The notes: generated from the sequence alone by a model not told the origin. Shown: positions 33,844 through 43,377, numbered from the stretch's first letter. The stretch is DNA of 64,000 nt from WTFY01 sp965203725 (GCA_965203725.1 CBDBDH010000003.1:288868-352867); one strand, 5' to 3'. Made by a program: numbers and translations.

Positions 33844-34521
33844 CTATGTATGCACGTTTCCCTGCACGAGCGGCACGAAACTGACAGGGCCAAGGCTTTC
33901 CTGCTCCAGCCGGTTTCCCGTCTTGCGCAACAGCAGGAGGTCCTGCGCTCCCGAGGGCTCGCCCACCGGTATGACCAGGCGGCCGTTGTCCGCCAGCTGG
34001 TCCACCAGGGCCGCCGGGATCTCGTCCGGGGCGGCAGTCACCACCACGGCATCGTAGGGCGCATAGTTTTCCCAGCCCCATGCGCCATCGGACAGCTTGA
34101 ACCGGATATTGCGCAAGCCAAGCTGCAGCGCGCGCCTGCGCGCCTGCTGGTAAAGCGCCTCGATGCGCTCAACGGTGTATACCTGTTCCACCAGCCCGGA
34201 CAGCACCGCGGCCTGGTACCCGGACCCGGTGCCGACCTCCAGCACCTTTTCCGGCGTACCTCCCTGCAAGACGGCCTCGGTCATGCAGGCCACGACATAC
34301 GGCTGCGAGATGGTCTGCCTGTGGCCGATCGGCAAGGCCGTGTCCTCATAGGCGCGGGACGCCAGGGCTTCATCGACAAACAGGTGCCTGGGGGTCACGC
34401 GCAGGGCATGCAGGACCTGCCGGTTGCGGATACCGCTGTCTTGCAGACGTGAAATCAGGCGGTCTCGCGTGCGCTGCGAAGTCATGCCGATGCCTTCGTG
34501 CGGGTTCGGTTTCAGGATCAC
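33844..34521 (-). CDS. pcm: Protein-L-isoaspartate O-methyltransferase
   Basis: Repairs isoaspartyl residues in aged proteins with S-adenosylmethionine. The class I methyltransferase motif VLEVGTGSGYQAAVLSGLV is clear, with ALPIGHRQTISQPYVVACMT (substrate loop), YDAVVVTAAPDEIPAALV and the PVSFVPLVQG ending. I place the start at GTG 34521 (225 residues) because GGGGAGG lies 7 bases before it; the internal ATG 34485 (GIGMTSQRTRD) is the alternative. The long upstream extension of the frame is inside surE and is not family sequence. Confidence 0.94.
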   Translation of the reverse strand: MILKPNPHEGIGMTSQRTRDRLISRLQDSGIRNRQVLHALRVTPRHLFVDEALASRAYEDTALPIGHRQTISQPYVVACMTEAVLQGGTPEKVLEVGTGSGYQAAVLSGLVEQVYTVERIEALYQQARRRALQLGLRNIRFKLSDGAWGWENYAPYDAVVVTAAPDEIPAALVDQLADNGRLVIPVGEPSGAQDLLLLRKTGNRLEQESLGPVSFVPLVQGNVHT

Positions 34522-34537
34522 TGCAAAACCTCCCCGG

Positions 34538-35293
34538 TCAGGTGAACTTGCATGCAGAGACCCACTGCGCGATCGGCTGCATGGCCTTGTAGTGGGTGAG
34601 GTCAAGGTGCAGGGGAGTGACCGAGACGTAGCCGTTGCGGATGGCATGAAAGTCCGTGCCGGGGCCCGCATCCTGTTCGGGACCGGCAGCACCGACCCAG
34701 TAGATCGTATCACCGCGCGGATCGACGGACTCGATGACCGGTTCCGCCTTGTGCCGGCTGCCGAGCCGGGTGGTATCCATTCCCTGGATGGCCTGCATCG
34801 GCAGGTCGGGGATGTTGACATTGATGATCAGGTCCTGGGGCAGCTGCTGTACGGTCAGCTTGGAAATGATTTCGTGGCTGACCCGGGCACAGGCCTGCAA
34901 GTCGCCCGGGCGGTGGGAATTCACGGAAATGGCCACGGCCGGCAGCCCGAGGAAGCGGCCTTCCATGGCGGCGGCCACCGTGCCCGAATAAATCACGTCA
35001 TCGCCGAGGTTGGCCCCCAGGTTGATGCCTGCAATCACGATGTCCGGCTCATCCTTGATCAGGCCGGTGATGGCGAGGTGTACGCAGTCGGTCGGCGTCC
35101 CGTCCACGCTGTACCAGTTCTCGGCAATGCAGTGTGCGCGAATCGGCGCGTCCAGCGTCAGGGAATTGCTGGAGGCGCTGTGATCCCGGCTTGGCGCAAC
35201 CACGGTGATTTTTCCCAAGGGAGAAAGCGCTTCGGCCAGCGCCTTGAGTCCTTCGGATCGAATTCCGTCGTCATTGCTGAGTAATAGATGCAT
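34538..35293 (-). CDS. surE: 5'/3'-nucleotidase SurE
   Basis: Metal-dependent nucleotidase/exopolyphosphatase active on nucleoside monophosphates, linked to stationary-phase survival. 251 residues from ATG 35293, which starts with MHLLLSNDDGIRSEG containing the metal-binding DD pair; APSRDHSASSNSLT, VDGTPTDCVHLAI and GINLGANLGDDVIYSGTVAA are diagnostic. The frame continues 31 codons upstream but those residues are not conserved. First gene of the surE-pcm-yqaA-nlpD operon; truD, often upstream, is not here. Confidence 0.97.
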   Translation of the reverse strand: MHLLLSNDDGIRSEGLKALAEALSPLGKITVVAPSRDHSASSNSLTLDAPIRAHCIAENWYSVDGTPTDCVHLAITGLIKDEPDIVIAGINLGANLGDDVIYSGTVAAAMEGRFLGLPAVAISVNSHRPGDLQACARVSHEIISKLTVQQLPQDLIINVNIPDLPMQAIQGMDTTRLGSRHKAEPVIESVDPRGDTIYWVGAAGPEQDAGPGTDFHAIRNGYVSVTPLHLDLTHYKAMQPIAQWVSACKFT

Positions 35294-35388
35294 TTCCGCT
35301 ACTGAAATCTGCTGCTGCGGGAAGTAGAATTGAGCAAGCGTCCGATCAGGAATCCTAGCAAAATAATACACCGAAATGGAATGCAAAC

Positions 35389-35940
35389 ATGGCAGAGCAA
35401 GGAAGTGGTCCAGGTAGGAAAGCGCGCTTTGCAGACCTGGTGAAGGGCGTCAGGCCCCTGCACTCGGATCACTCAAACCGCGCCGAGGACACTGCGCCCA
35501 GACCGAGCGCCCTGCCCCGGGAAACGATGAAAGACCATGGACGTGTCCTGGAAGAGTCCCTGGACGCCAGCCTGGAGTTCGAAGACATGCAACCCGGGGA
35601 CAGCCTGTCCTTTCGCGACGACAGGATTCGGAAAAATACCTTCAGAAAGCTCAAGAAAGGGCAGTACAGCATCGGCGCGGAGCTCGATCTGCATGGCCTG
35701 ACCTTGGCCGAAGCCCAGCTTGCGCTGGTGGATTTCATCCAGGCATCACGTGAAAAAAACATCCGTTGCGTGCGGATCATCCATGGCAAGGGCCACGGCT
35801 CGAGCAACCAGGGGCCCAGGCTGAAACCCATGCTCAACCGGTGGCTGCAGAAAAGAGCGGAGATCCTGGCCTTTTGCTCGGCGCGACCGGTCGATGGAGG
35901 CACCGGGGCCGTGTACGTACTGCTCAAGTCCCTCGACTGA
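35389..35940 (+). CDS. Smr-domain protein (SmrA/YdaL-like)
   Basis: 183 residues with a C-terminal Smr domain, found in MutS2 and in stand-alone endonucleases. Smr motifs are LDLHGLTLAEAQLALVDFI and VRIIHGKGHGSS, then GGTGAVYVLL at the end; the LDxH and HGKG signatures hold the residues tied to nuclease activity. The N-terminal 90 residues are polar and include KARFADLVKGVRPLH, typical of the SmrA/SmrB group. SmrB is known to cleave mRNA at collided ribosomes; whether this copy does so cannot be told. It is divergent from surE. Confidence 0.88.
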   Translation: MAEQGSGPGRKARFADLVKGVRPLHSDHSNRAEDTAPRPSALPRETMKDHGRVLEESLDASLEFEDMQPGDSLSFRDDRIRKNTFRKLKKGQYSIGAELDLHGLTLAEAQLALVDFIQASREKNIRCVRIIHGKGHGSSNQGPRLKPMLNRWLQKRAEILAFCSARPVDGGTGAVYVLLKSLD

Positions 35941-35970
35941 CGCCAGCCCGTATCCCGGTGAATCCCTGTC

Positions 35971-38478
35971 CTAGCCGGGCACATCGTCGACCGTCTGACC
36001 GGCATCCTCTTCTTCGACCGCCCTGCCTGCATTTCCCCCGGCTTCGATCACTGGCGGGTGCACCTGCATACCCGGTGGAAAATCATCCACTGCAATGGCC
36101 GCGCGCGTTGCAGCCCGTGCCCGTTCGACGAGTTCGGCCTCCTGCTGCGTGATGATGCCTTGTGCGACTGCCTTGCCCAGCCAGTCCTGCGGCCTGCCCC
36201 GCTCCGGGGCGGAGATGCCGGCTTTCGCAAGCTTGAGATCCGCCTCCTCTGCAGCGACGACGGCAGCCAGGGCGTGCTGCACCCGCCCGGCGACATCTTC
36301 AGCGTCGGTGCTCTTGAAGATTCCCCTGGTGAGCCGGTCCCGGGTGGCAGACGGTTCTATGAGGATTTCAGCAACACGTTGCCCCAGTGCATCATCCGGG
36401 TAGTGCAGACTCCTTCCCGTCGGAAACACCACGGCGCGCAAAAGCTGCCCGACGATTCGCGAGGGGAAATTGCGCATGATCTCGTCCAGTGCATGCTGGG
36501 CATGGTAGAGGCAGTACCTGGCGCTCCACTCGACCAGCGGGAAATCCGCTGCGGGCCTGCCCGTCTCCTGGTAGTGCTTCAGAATGGCGGAACACAGGTA
36601 CATGTGCCCCAGGACATCCGCAAAACGACCGGAGAGTTTTTCCCTGCGCTTGAGGTTCCCACCCAGAAACAACAATGCAAAATCCGAAACAAACGCATAG
36701 CTTGCGCTGATCCTGGCCAGCCGCCTGAAGTAACCCTGGGCAGGCCCTGCTACCGGGCTGGGCGCCAGCCGGCTGCGGGTCACCCCGTACAGGAAGGATC
36801 TCGCACCGTTGCGAACGGTATAACCCATGTGCCGGAACAGGACCTGGTCAAACTCTCTCAGTCCGGCCTCCTCGTCCGGGTCAGTCGCGGCATGGATCTC
36901 GGCCATGAGATAAGGATGGCATCGCATGGCGCCCTGCCCGAAGATGATCAGGCTGCGGACCAGGATGTTCGCGCCCTCAACGGTGACGCTCATCGGCATG
37001 GACTGGTAGATCTGCGCCAAGTAGTTGCTTGGCCCCAGGCAGATTCCGCGGCCCCCGTGCACATCCATGGCGTCATTGATGACCTGGCGCATGCTTTCCG
37101 TGTTGTGGTACTTGAGCATCGCGGTCGCCACCGACGGCTTCTCCCCGTGGTCGATGGCCGAGGCGGTCAGCCTTCGCCCGGCTTCCATCATGTAGGTCAG
37201 TCCCCCGATCCTGGCCAGCGCTTCCTGCACGCCTTCGAACCTGCCGATCGGGATTCCGAACTGTCTGCGGACCCGGGTATAGGCACCGGTCATGTAGCTG
37301 ATGAATTTTCCTGCCCCTGAACTCAGGGCGGGCAAGGAAATGCCGCGACCGACGGAGAGACACTCGACGAGCATGCGCCAGCCTTTGCCGATCTGCTCCT
37401 GTCCGCCGATCACCCAGTCGATGGGAATGAATACATCCTCTCCCCAGTTCGGGCCATTCTGGAAGGAGGCATTGAGCGGGTTATGCCGTGTGCCGATACG
37501 CACTCCCGGGGTATCGGTGGGAACCAGGGCGCAGGTGATGCCGAGGTTCTCCTGGGGGCCGAGCAGGCCGTCCGGGTCGTAGGCCTTGAAGGCAAGCCCC
37601 AGTACGGTGGCGACCGGTCCCAGCGTGATATAGCGTTTTGCCCAGTTCAGGCGCAGACCCAGGACCTCCTGTCCCTCGAACTCGCCCCGGCAGACCACGC
37701 CGGTATCCGGCATGGCGCCGGCATCGGACCCGGCATCCGGTCCCGTCAGGGCAAAACAGGGAATCTCTTCCCCTGCGGCAAGCCTGGGCAGGTAATGGTT
37801 TTTTTGCGCCTCCGTGCCGTAGTGCAGCAGCAGTTCGGCAGGTCCCAGCGAATTCGGCACCATGACCGTAACGGCCGCACTGGCGCTGCGGCTCACGATC
37901 TTCATGACCACGGACGAGTGTGCGATGGCGGAAAATTCAAGGCCTCCGTATTTCTTCGGTATGATCATTCCGAAAAACCTGTTTTTCCTGAGGAACTCCC
38001 AGGCTTCGGGGGGAAGATCGTTCAACTCACTCGTCATTTCCCAGTCGTCGAGCATCCGGCAAAGCTCGTCCACCGGCCCGTCCAGGAAGGCCTGCTCTTC
38101 CTCGGTGAGCGCCGAAGTCCTGTGCCCGATCAGTTTTTGCCAATCGGGGTCGCCCTGAAACAGTTCCGCTTCCCACCACGAAGTCCCTGCCTCAACCGCC
38201 TCACGCTCCGTATCCGACAGGGGCGGCAACACCTTGCGTATGTAGGCAAACATCGGCCGGCTCAAAAGCGCGATGCGCAGCCCGGACAAGTTGAGCAGCG
38301 CCAGAAAAACGAACAGCCCCCACAGGACGATACCGCCGACGACGGACAGCATGCCGAACAGGGTCAGCAGCAGCAGGCCCGCGCCCAGAGTCCAGGTCCA
38401 GACCTGAAATGACCACCTGGCCCGGCTCAGGCCCAGTACCAGTCCACCCAGCACCAGGCACCAAATAATGAATGTCAC
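35971..38478 (-). CDS. fadE: Long acyl-CoA dehydrogenase, FadE-like
   Basis: FAD enzyme for the first step of fatty acid beta-oxidation. From GTG 38478 (GGAGGAG site) it has 835 residues, like E. coli FadE and much longer than ordinary 380-residue acyl-CoA dehydrogenases. The N-terminus has two or three hydrophobic segments (FIIWCLVLGGLVLGLS, LGAGLLLLTLFGMLSVVGGI) that anchor it. The dehydrogenase core follows with FFGMIIPKKYGGLEFSAIAH, ALTGPDAGSDAGAM, RRQFGIPIGRFEGVQEALA, DVHGGRGICLGPSNYLA and VTVEGANILVRSLI. The C-terminal 250 residues are the FadE-specific region (DUF1974). It is monocistronic. Confidence 0.93.
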   Translation of the reverse strand: MTFIIWCLVLGGLVLGLSRARWSFQVWTWTLGAGLLLLTLFGMLSVVGGIVLWGLFVFLALLNLSGLRIALLSRPMFAYIRKVLPPLSDTEREAVEAGTSWWEAELFQGDPDWQKLIGHRTSALTEEEQAFLDGPVDELCRMLDDWEMTSELNDLPPEAWEFLRKNRFFGMIIPKKYGGLEFSAIAHSSVVMKIVSRSASAAVTVMVPNSLGPAELLLHYGTEAQKNHYLPRLAAGEEIPCFALTGPDAGSDAGAMPDTGVVCRGEFEGQEVLGLRLNWAKRYITLGPVATVLGLAFKAYDPDGLLGPQENLGITCALVPTDTPGVRIGTRHNPLNASFQNGPNWGEDVFIPIDWVIGGQEQIGKGWRMLVECLSVGRGISLPALSSGAGKFISYMTGAYTRVRRQFGIPIGRFEGVQEALARIGGLTYMMEAGRRLTASAIDHGEKPSVATAMLKYHNTESMRQVINDAMDVHGGRGICLGPSNYLAQIYQSMPMSVTVEGANILVRSLIIFGQGAMRCHPYLMAEIHAATDPDEEAGLREFDQVLFRHMGYTVRNGARSFLYGVTRSRLAPSPVAGPAQGYFRRLARISASYAFVSDFALLFLGGNLKRREKLSGRFADVLGHMYLCSAILKHYQETGRPAADFPLVEWSARYCLYHAQHALDEIMRNFPSRIVGQLLRAVVFPTGRSLHYPDDALGQRVAEILIEPSATRDRLTRGIFKSTDAEDVAGRVQHALAAVVAAEEADLKLAKAGISAPERGRPQDWLGKAVAQGIITQQEAELVERARAATRAAIAVDDFPPGMQVHPPVIEAGGNAGRAVEEEDAGQTVDDVPG

Positions 38479-38645
38479 CAAAACTCCTCCGACTCGGCCA
38501 TGCCTGAAGACCAGGCACCACGTATCTGTATTGTACTCCAACAGGGAATGCGTCCTGCTCTCCGGAGCGGGCGGGACAGAATCCTACGCCCGGCTTCATT
38601 CTGCAAACCTGCCCCGATTATAATGGTGCTTCACGACCCCGGGGG

Positions 38646-39935
38646 ATGCCGATGACTTCTACTGACCAGCACCATGACCCCAGCTGCATGGATGACTTCG
38701 ATCCGGCATCCCTGGATGCCGAGCAGGCGTTGGCGCAAATTGTCGATGCGGTAAGCCGGGCGCGTGAGGTCGAGACCGTGGCGCTTCGGGACGCGCTGGG
38801 GCGTGTAATCGCCTGCGAGTCGCGTTCACGGGTCAATGTGCCCGGGCACACAAACTCTGCCATGGACGGGTACGCGATCCGCAGCGAAGACATTCCCGCC
38901 CATGACCGGGCCACACTGTCCGTGATCGGAACGTCCTGGGCGGGACGGCCCTTTGCGGGACCTGTGCGACCCGGAGAATGCGTGCGCATCATGACGGGTG
39001 CCGCCATGCCGGATGGCGCCGACACCGTGGTGATGCAGGAGCGTGTCGAGAAAAAGGACGATTCGATCGGCATCGGCAGCGAAAACCAGCCCGGGCAAAA
39101 CGTTCGCCAGGCCGGCGAGGACATCCGGCTTGGCGAGATCATTCTGGAAAGGGGCAAGCTCATTCGCCCGGCGGAACTGGGCTTGCTGGCTTCTGCAGGC
39201 ATCGGCGAGGTCACCGTGTACAAGAAATTGCGGGTCGCTTTCTTCTCCACGGGCGATGAGCTGCGCCCGGTCGGCTCCGAGCTGCAAAAAGGCCAGATCT
39301 ACGACAGCAACCGCTACACCCTGTACGGCATGCTGTCTCGCCTGGGGGTCGAAATTACCGACCTGGGGGTAATCGGGGACGAAAGAGATGCGATTGCGCA
39401 GGTCTTTTCGGATGCCGCAGCCCGGGCAGACGTCGTGATCACGTCCGGCGGTGTGTCCGTCGGCGAAGCCGATTTCGTCAAGGAGATTCTGGAGCAGCAA
39501 GGCACCGTCCATTTCTGGAAAGTCGCCATGAAACCGGGGCGCCCGCTCGCGTTCGGGAAGCTCGGCGATGCCTGGTTTTTTGGTCTGCCGGGCAATCCGG
39601 TCTCCGTCATGGTGACCTTCTATATGTTTGTACTGCCGGCTCTTGAGAAAATGATGGGAGTCCCCTACCGGGAACCCCTGACCGTGACGGCCACCTGCTC
39701 TTCCAGGCTGCGCAAGCGCGCGGGGCGCATCGAGTATCAACGCGGCATTCTGAGCCTGGAAAAAAATGGCGGCCCGCAGGACCGCGGCTACCGGGTGTCG
39801 AAAACCGGTCCGCAGGGCTCGGGCGTGCTGCGTTCCATGTCGGATGCGAACTGCTTCATCATCTTGCCCATGGAATCCTCAGGGGTCGAAGCCGGTGACA
39901 CGGTCCGGGTGCTGCCCTTTGAAGCCATCGTCTAG
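38646..39935 (+). CDS. moeA: Molybdopterin molybdenumtransferase MoeA
   Basis: Inserts molybdate into adenylylated molybdopterin to make Moco. 429 residues with the MoeA domains: SRVNVPGHTNSAMDGYAIRS near the N-terminus, RIMTGAAMPDGADTVVMQE, VAFFSTGDELRPVGSELQKG, SNRYTLYGMLSRLGVEI and the catalytic GGVSVGEADFVKEIL, then FGLPGNPVSVMVTF and a C-terminal domain IV. ATG 38646 is preceded by GGGGGA. moaE (opposite strand) and moaB follow; moaA, moaC and moaD are not in the window. Confidence 0.96.
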   Translation: MPMTSTDQHHDPSCMDDFDPASLDAEQALAQIVDAVSRAREVETVALRDALGRVIACESRSRVNVPGHTNSAMDGYAIRSEDIPAHDRATLSVIGTSWAGRPFAGPVRPGECVRIMTGAAMPDGADTVVMQERVEKKDDSIGIGSENQPGQNVRQAGEDIRLGEIILERGKLIRPAELGLLASAGIGEVTVYKKLRVAFFSTGDELRPVGSELQKGQIYDSNRYTLYGMLSRLGVEITDLGVIGDERDAIAQVFSDAAARADVVITSGGVSVGEADFVKEILEQQGTVHFWKVAMKPGRPLAFGKLGDAWFFGLPGNPVSVMVTFYMFVLPALEKMMGVPYREPLTVTATCSSRLRKRAGRIEYQRGILSLEKNGGPQDRGYRVSKTGPQGSGVLRSMSDANCFIILPMESSGVEAGDTVRVLPFEAIV

Positions 39936-40000
39936 GCCCCGGTCTATTTCAGGGCCACCCCCTCACAGGGAAATCCTGCGCCAACCCGCATAGGCAAAGG

Positions 40001-40447
40001 TCATGGACGGGGTTCTCCCTCATCGCCCGTGAGCCAGCGTTGCCCCCCCGGCAAATGCTCCTTTTTCCAGATCGGGGATTTGGATTTCAGGTCTTCCATG
40101 ATGAAACGGTTGGCCGCATAGGCGTCTGCCCGGTGCGCTGACCAGGCGGCCACGCACACGATCGGGTCATTCGGGAACACCTGGCCGGTGCGGTGCAACA
40201 GCAACAGGCCCAGCAGTTCCCAGCGGCGGGCAGCTTCCTGCGCGATCTCCTGCAGATGCTTCTGGGTCATTTCCGGATAATGTTCCAGGTGCATCGAATG
40301 CACTGGTTCACCGGCATTGAAATCCCGCATCGTGCCGACGAATACAGCCGTCGCCCCGAACTTCCCCGGCCTGTTCAGGCACTGCTCCTGGTAGTCCCGG
40401 ACTTCCCGCCAGGGATCAAAGGCCGTATCACGAGTCTCGATCTTCAT
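40001..40447 (-). CDS. moaE: Molybdopterin synthase catalytic subunit MoaE
   Basis: Large subunit of molybdopterin synthase; with thiocarboxylated MoaD it converts cPMP to molybdopterin. 148 residues. Conserved segments: GATAVFVGTMRDFNAGEPVHSMHLEHYPEM split over two strands, LLHRTGQVFPNDPIVCVAAW, HRADAYAANRFIMEDLKSKS with catalytic lysines in KSPIWKKEHL. It is oriented opposite to moeA and moaB. The MoaD partner is not encoded nearby. Confidence 0.95.
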   Translation of the reverse strand: MKIETRDTAFDPWREVRDYQEQCLNRPGKFGATAVFVGTMRDFNAGEPVHSMHLEHYPEMTQKHLQEIAQEAARRWELLGLLLLHRTGQVFPNDPIVCVAAWSAHRADAYAANRFIMEDLKSKSPIWKKEHLPGGQRWLTGDEGEPRP

Positions 40448-40542
40448 AGCCGCCGATTTTCCCGAAAACCGTGTGTTTGACTGTATTCACCGTAAAATAC
40501 TACTGTACAGGATCGCGATAGCCATTGGCAGGATGCAAAAGC

Positions 40543-41061
40543 ATGGGTGATGACAAAAAGCGTGACTTCATTTCTCTGGATATTGCCGTACTGACCATTT
40601 CCGATACGCGCACGGAAAAAGACGACAAGTCCGGAAAAATCCTCTGTGACCGGTTGAGCTCGGCCGGCCACAAGGTGCACGGGAAAGTCATCGTCCCGGA
40701 TGACAAGTACCGGATCCGGGCAGTCGTATCCCCCTGGATCGCCGAGCCCAAGCCCGACGTCATACTCACGACCGGGGGCACCGGCGTGACCGGAAGGGAC
40801 GGCACGCCCGAGGCGGTCAGACCGCTGCTCGACAAGGAGATCACGGGCTTTGGCGAGATGTTCCGGGTCCTGTCATTCGAGACGATCAAGACCTCCACCC
40901 TGCAATCCCGCGCCTTTGCGGGAGTGGCCAACCGGACCTACGTTTTCTGCCTGCCCGGCTCCAGCGGGGCCTGTGCCGAAGCGTGGGACAAGCTGATCGC
41001 GCATCAGCTCGATTACCGGACCCGCCCGTGCAACCTGGTGGAATTGATGCCAAGGCTTTAG
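40543..41061 (+). CDS. moaB: Molybdenum cofactor biosynthesis protein B
   Basis: Molybdopterin-binding protein of the MoaB/Mog family, which adenylylates molybdopterin before MoeA acts. 172 residues from ATG 40543 (AGGA 8 bases upstream); a TTG at 40525 is an alternative. Motifs: IAVLTISDTRTEKDDKSG, LTTGGTGVTGRDGTPEAVRP, FGEMFRVLSFETIKTSTLQSR split over two parts, and CLPGSSGACAEAWDKLI. Length and the GVTGRD motif fit MoaB better than MogA. moeA, its partner in the pathway, is 0.6 kb upstream. Confidence 0.93.
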   Translation: MGDDKKRDFISLDIAVLTISDTRTEKDDKSGKILCDRLSSAGHKVHGKVIVPDDKYRIRAVVSPWIAEPKPDVILTTGGTGVTGRDGTPEAVRPLLDKEITGFGEMFRVLSFETIKTSTLQSRAFAGVANRTYVFCLPGSSGACAEAWDKLIAHQLDYRTRPCNLVELMPRL

Positions 41062-41144
41062 CCAAGGACCGGTGCTCCCACCCATGAATCCGCAGCTGTC
41101 CAGAATGACCGGGTCACACCGGCCAATACCCTGAATCCCCCGTT

Positions 41145-42176
41145 GTGAGCGCAAGCAGATTAGCCCCCGAGTGGGAGCCCCAAGATGCCATCGTTCTCGT
41201 CTGGCCCCATCGACACTCGGACTGGGCACCCACGCTGGAGCAGGTCGAGCCTGTCTACCTGAAGCTATGCAAGTACATCGGCAGGCATCAGGCCATCATC
41301 CTGATCGCCTACGACGATGCACACGTGCTGGAAGTCCGGGGCAAGCTGGATGAGGCCGGCATCGGCTGCGAGCGCATGAGTTTTGCAGCGATCCCCACGA
41401 ACGATACCTGGATACGCGATTACGGGCCCGTGTGCACGGCCTCCGGACATCGAAAATTCCTGCTCGACTTCCAGTTTGACGGCTGGGGACAAAATTACGC
41501 TTGGCGGCTGGACAATGCGGTGAATGCAAACTTGGCTCAGGATGTCGAGTTCAGGGCCTCCTACCAGTGTATCGGCCAGGTGCTGGAAGCCGGCAATATC
41601 GAAATCAACGGGCACGGCGAGTTACTGTGTTCCAGGGGCTGCTTCAGGCGCACCTGCCCACTGCCGGATACCGGGTTTGCAGCCCTCGAGACACAGCTCG
41701 AACACTGGCTGGGATGCCGCAAAGTCCACTGGCTGGATCACGTACAGCTCGCGGGCGATGACACCTGCGGGCACATCGACACACTCGCACGATTTTGCGC
41801 CGATGACATCATTGCCTACACCGCTTCCCATGACCCGAAAAACTACAACCACGAAACGCTGGAGCGGCTCTCGGTACAGCTTTCAGAAATCAATCGGCAA
41901 GCCGGCAACCGGTTCGAACTGGTCCCGCTGCAACTGCCGGACCCGCCCACCCTGGGCGGACAACCACTGCCCGCCACCTACACCAACTTTCTGGTAACCA
42001 ACGACCTGATCCTGGTGCCAGTCTTCCACGACAGGCAGGATGATGATGCGCTCAAGCTGATTGACGAGCTGTTCCCAGACCGGGAGATCGTCGACATTGA
42101 TAGCAGCGCCCTGATTCACCAGCGCGGCAGCCTGCATTGTGCCGCCATGCAAATACCCGGAGGCTTCATCGCGTGA
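41145..42176 (+). CDS. aguA: Agmatine deiminase (peptidyl-arginine deiminase family)
   Basis: Hydrolyses agmatine to N-carbamoylputrescine and ammonia. 343 residues from GTG 41145, somewhat shorter than typical AguA (about 365). Guanidino-group-modifying fold with EWEPQDAIVLVWPHRHSDW, the acidic substrate motif TNDTWIRDYGPV, FDGWGQN, EAGNIEINGHGELLC, DHVQLAGDDTCGHIDTLARF with catalytic Asp/His, and the nucleophile Cys near the C-terminus in QRGSLHCAAMQIPG. It overlaps the next gene by 4 bp, forming the standard aguA-aguB putrescine pathway from arginine via agmatine. Confidence 0.92.
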   Translation: MSASRLAPEWEPQDAIVLVWPHRHSDWAPTLEQVEPVYLKLCKYIGRHQAIILIAYDDAHVLEVRGKLDEAGIGCERMSFAAIPTNDTWIRDYGPVCTASGHRKFLLDFQFDGWGQNYAWRLDNAVNANLAQDVEFRASYQCIGQVLEAGNIEINGHGELLCSRGCFRRTCPLPDTGFAALETQLEHWLGCRKVHWLDHVQLAGDDTCGHIDTLARFCADDIIAYTASHDPKNYNHETLERLSVQLSEINRQAGNRFELVPLQLPDPPTLGGQPLPATYTNFLVTNDLILVPVFHDRQDDDALKLIDELFPDREIVDIDSSALIHQRGSLHCAAMQIPGGFIA

Positions 42177-43084
42177 ACACCATCCACGTCGCACTGGTGC
42201 AGCAGCGCATGCTGGACGACTGCCAGGCCAATCTCGAAGCCAGCCTGGCCCAGGTGCACGAGGCTGCGCGCAGGGGCGCCCAGCTGATCGTGCTTTGCGA
42301 ACTGCATACCGGCCTGTATTTTTGCCAGGAGAAATCCGCCCGGCATTTCAGGCTTGCCCAGGAAATCCCCGGACCACTGACCCGTCGGCTGGGCCAGGCT
42401 GCGCGAAGCAACCATGTCGTTATTGTCGGCTCGATCTTTGAGAAACGGGCCCGGCGACTTTATCACAACACGGCCGTGGTCATGGAGCAAGACGGCAGCC
42501 TGGCGGGTGTTTATCGAAAAATGCATATCCCGGATGGCCCCGGCTACTTTGAAAAATATTATTTTGCACCCGGGGATACGGGCTTCATTCCGATTCAGAC
42601 CAGCCTGGGTAAACTTGGTGTCATGGTCTGCTGGGACCAGTGGTTTCCGGAAGCTGCCCGCCTGATGGCGCTTGGCGGTGCACAAGCCCTGATATTCCCA
42701 ACTGCCATCGGCTGGGATCCGGGAGACGATGACGGGGAAAAACGGCGCCAGGTGCAGGCCTGGAGAATCATCCAGCAAAGCCACGCCATTGCAAACAGCC
42801 TCCCGGTCATCTGCACAAACCGCGTCGGGCACGAAAAGGATCTCTCCGGTACCACTGGAGGAATAGATTTCTGGGGACAATCGTTCTTGGCCGATGCATT
42901 CGGCAAGATCATCGCCCAAGGGCCGGCCGATGTCGCCAAGACGCTGCATGCCGAGATTGATCTTGACGAGACAAAGCGCTGCCGGCAGGTCTGGCCCTAT
43001 CTGCAGGATCGGCGCATTGATGCCTATGGTGATATCAGCAGAAGGTTTGCAGAGGAACCGCGGGCTCCTGGCCTGAAACCATAA
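42173..43084 (+). CDS. aguB: N-carbamoylputrescine amidase (nitrilase superfamily)
   Basis: Converts N-carbamoylputrescine to putrescine. 303 residues from GTG 42173, which overlaps the aguA stop in GTGA. The nitrilase triad is visible: Glu in LIVLCELHTGLYF, Lys in VYRKMHIPDGPGY, Cys in LGVMVCWDQWFPEAAR. FEKYYFAPGD and PTAIGWDPGDDDGEKR fit the AguB group. Residues upstream of the GTG in the same frame are aguA sequence. It marks the end of conserved genes before the repeat-rich stretch. Confidence 0.93.
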   Translation: MNTIHVALVQQRMLDDCQANLEASLAQVHEAARRGAQLIVLCELHTGLYFCQEKSARHFRLAQEIPGPLTRRLGQAARSNHVVIVGSIFEKRARRLYHNTAVVMEQDGSLAGVYRKMHIPDGPGYFEKYYFAPGDTGFIPIQTSLGKLGVMVCWDQWFPEAARLMALGGAQALIFPTAIGWDPGDDDGEKRRQVQAWRIIQQSHAIANSLPVICTNRVGHEKDLSGTTGGIDFWGQSFLADAFGKIIAQGPADVAKTLHAEIDLDETKRCRQVWPYLQDRRIDAYGDISRRFAEEPRAPGLKP

Positions 43085-43377
43085 GTCACGAAATCTTAAA
43101 CCCGGCCTGCAGGGACAGCGTGGCCGCGCATGAGCCGAACATTTGTCCGAGGTTCTAGCCCCTAGCTCCACCTCATCCGGAGGATTTCACGGCCCAGATC
43201 GATGGATTCGGGACCGGTTAATCAATACTCAGTAATTCATGCACCCGTCATGTAATCAGCTCACCACAGAATATTCATACGACTTCTGATAAGCTAAATC
43301 CCCATCATCGGTTGGCCTGTGGAAAGAAAGGGGTATTGACTATAGTGGGACGATCTGTTTATTCATCGATGATCAAT
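43085..43377. other. Intergenic region upstream of the octamer array
   Basis: No gene is supported. Near the right end are TTGACT (43336) and, 16 bp on, TTTATT (43358), a possible promoter, and a TATAGT hexamer (43341) that could be an alternative -10. ATG 43369 is the last canonical start before the repeats; read from it, the frame passes through the repeats and stops at TAA 43519. A TGA at 43370 closes the lipoprotein frame on the left. Confidence 0.45.

Noticed and set aside
36058..37320. 420-codon open frame on the + strand
   Set aside because: Antisense to the FadE-like gene and without family features.
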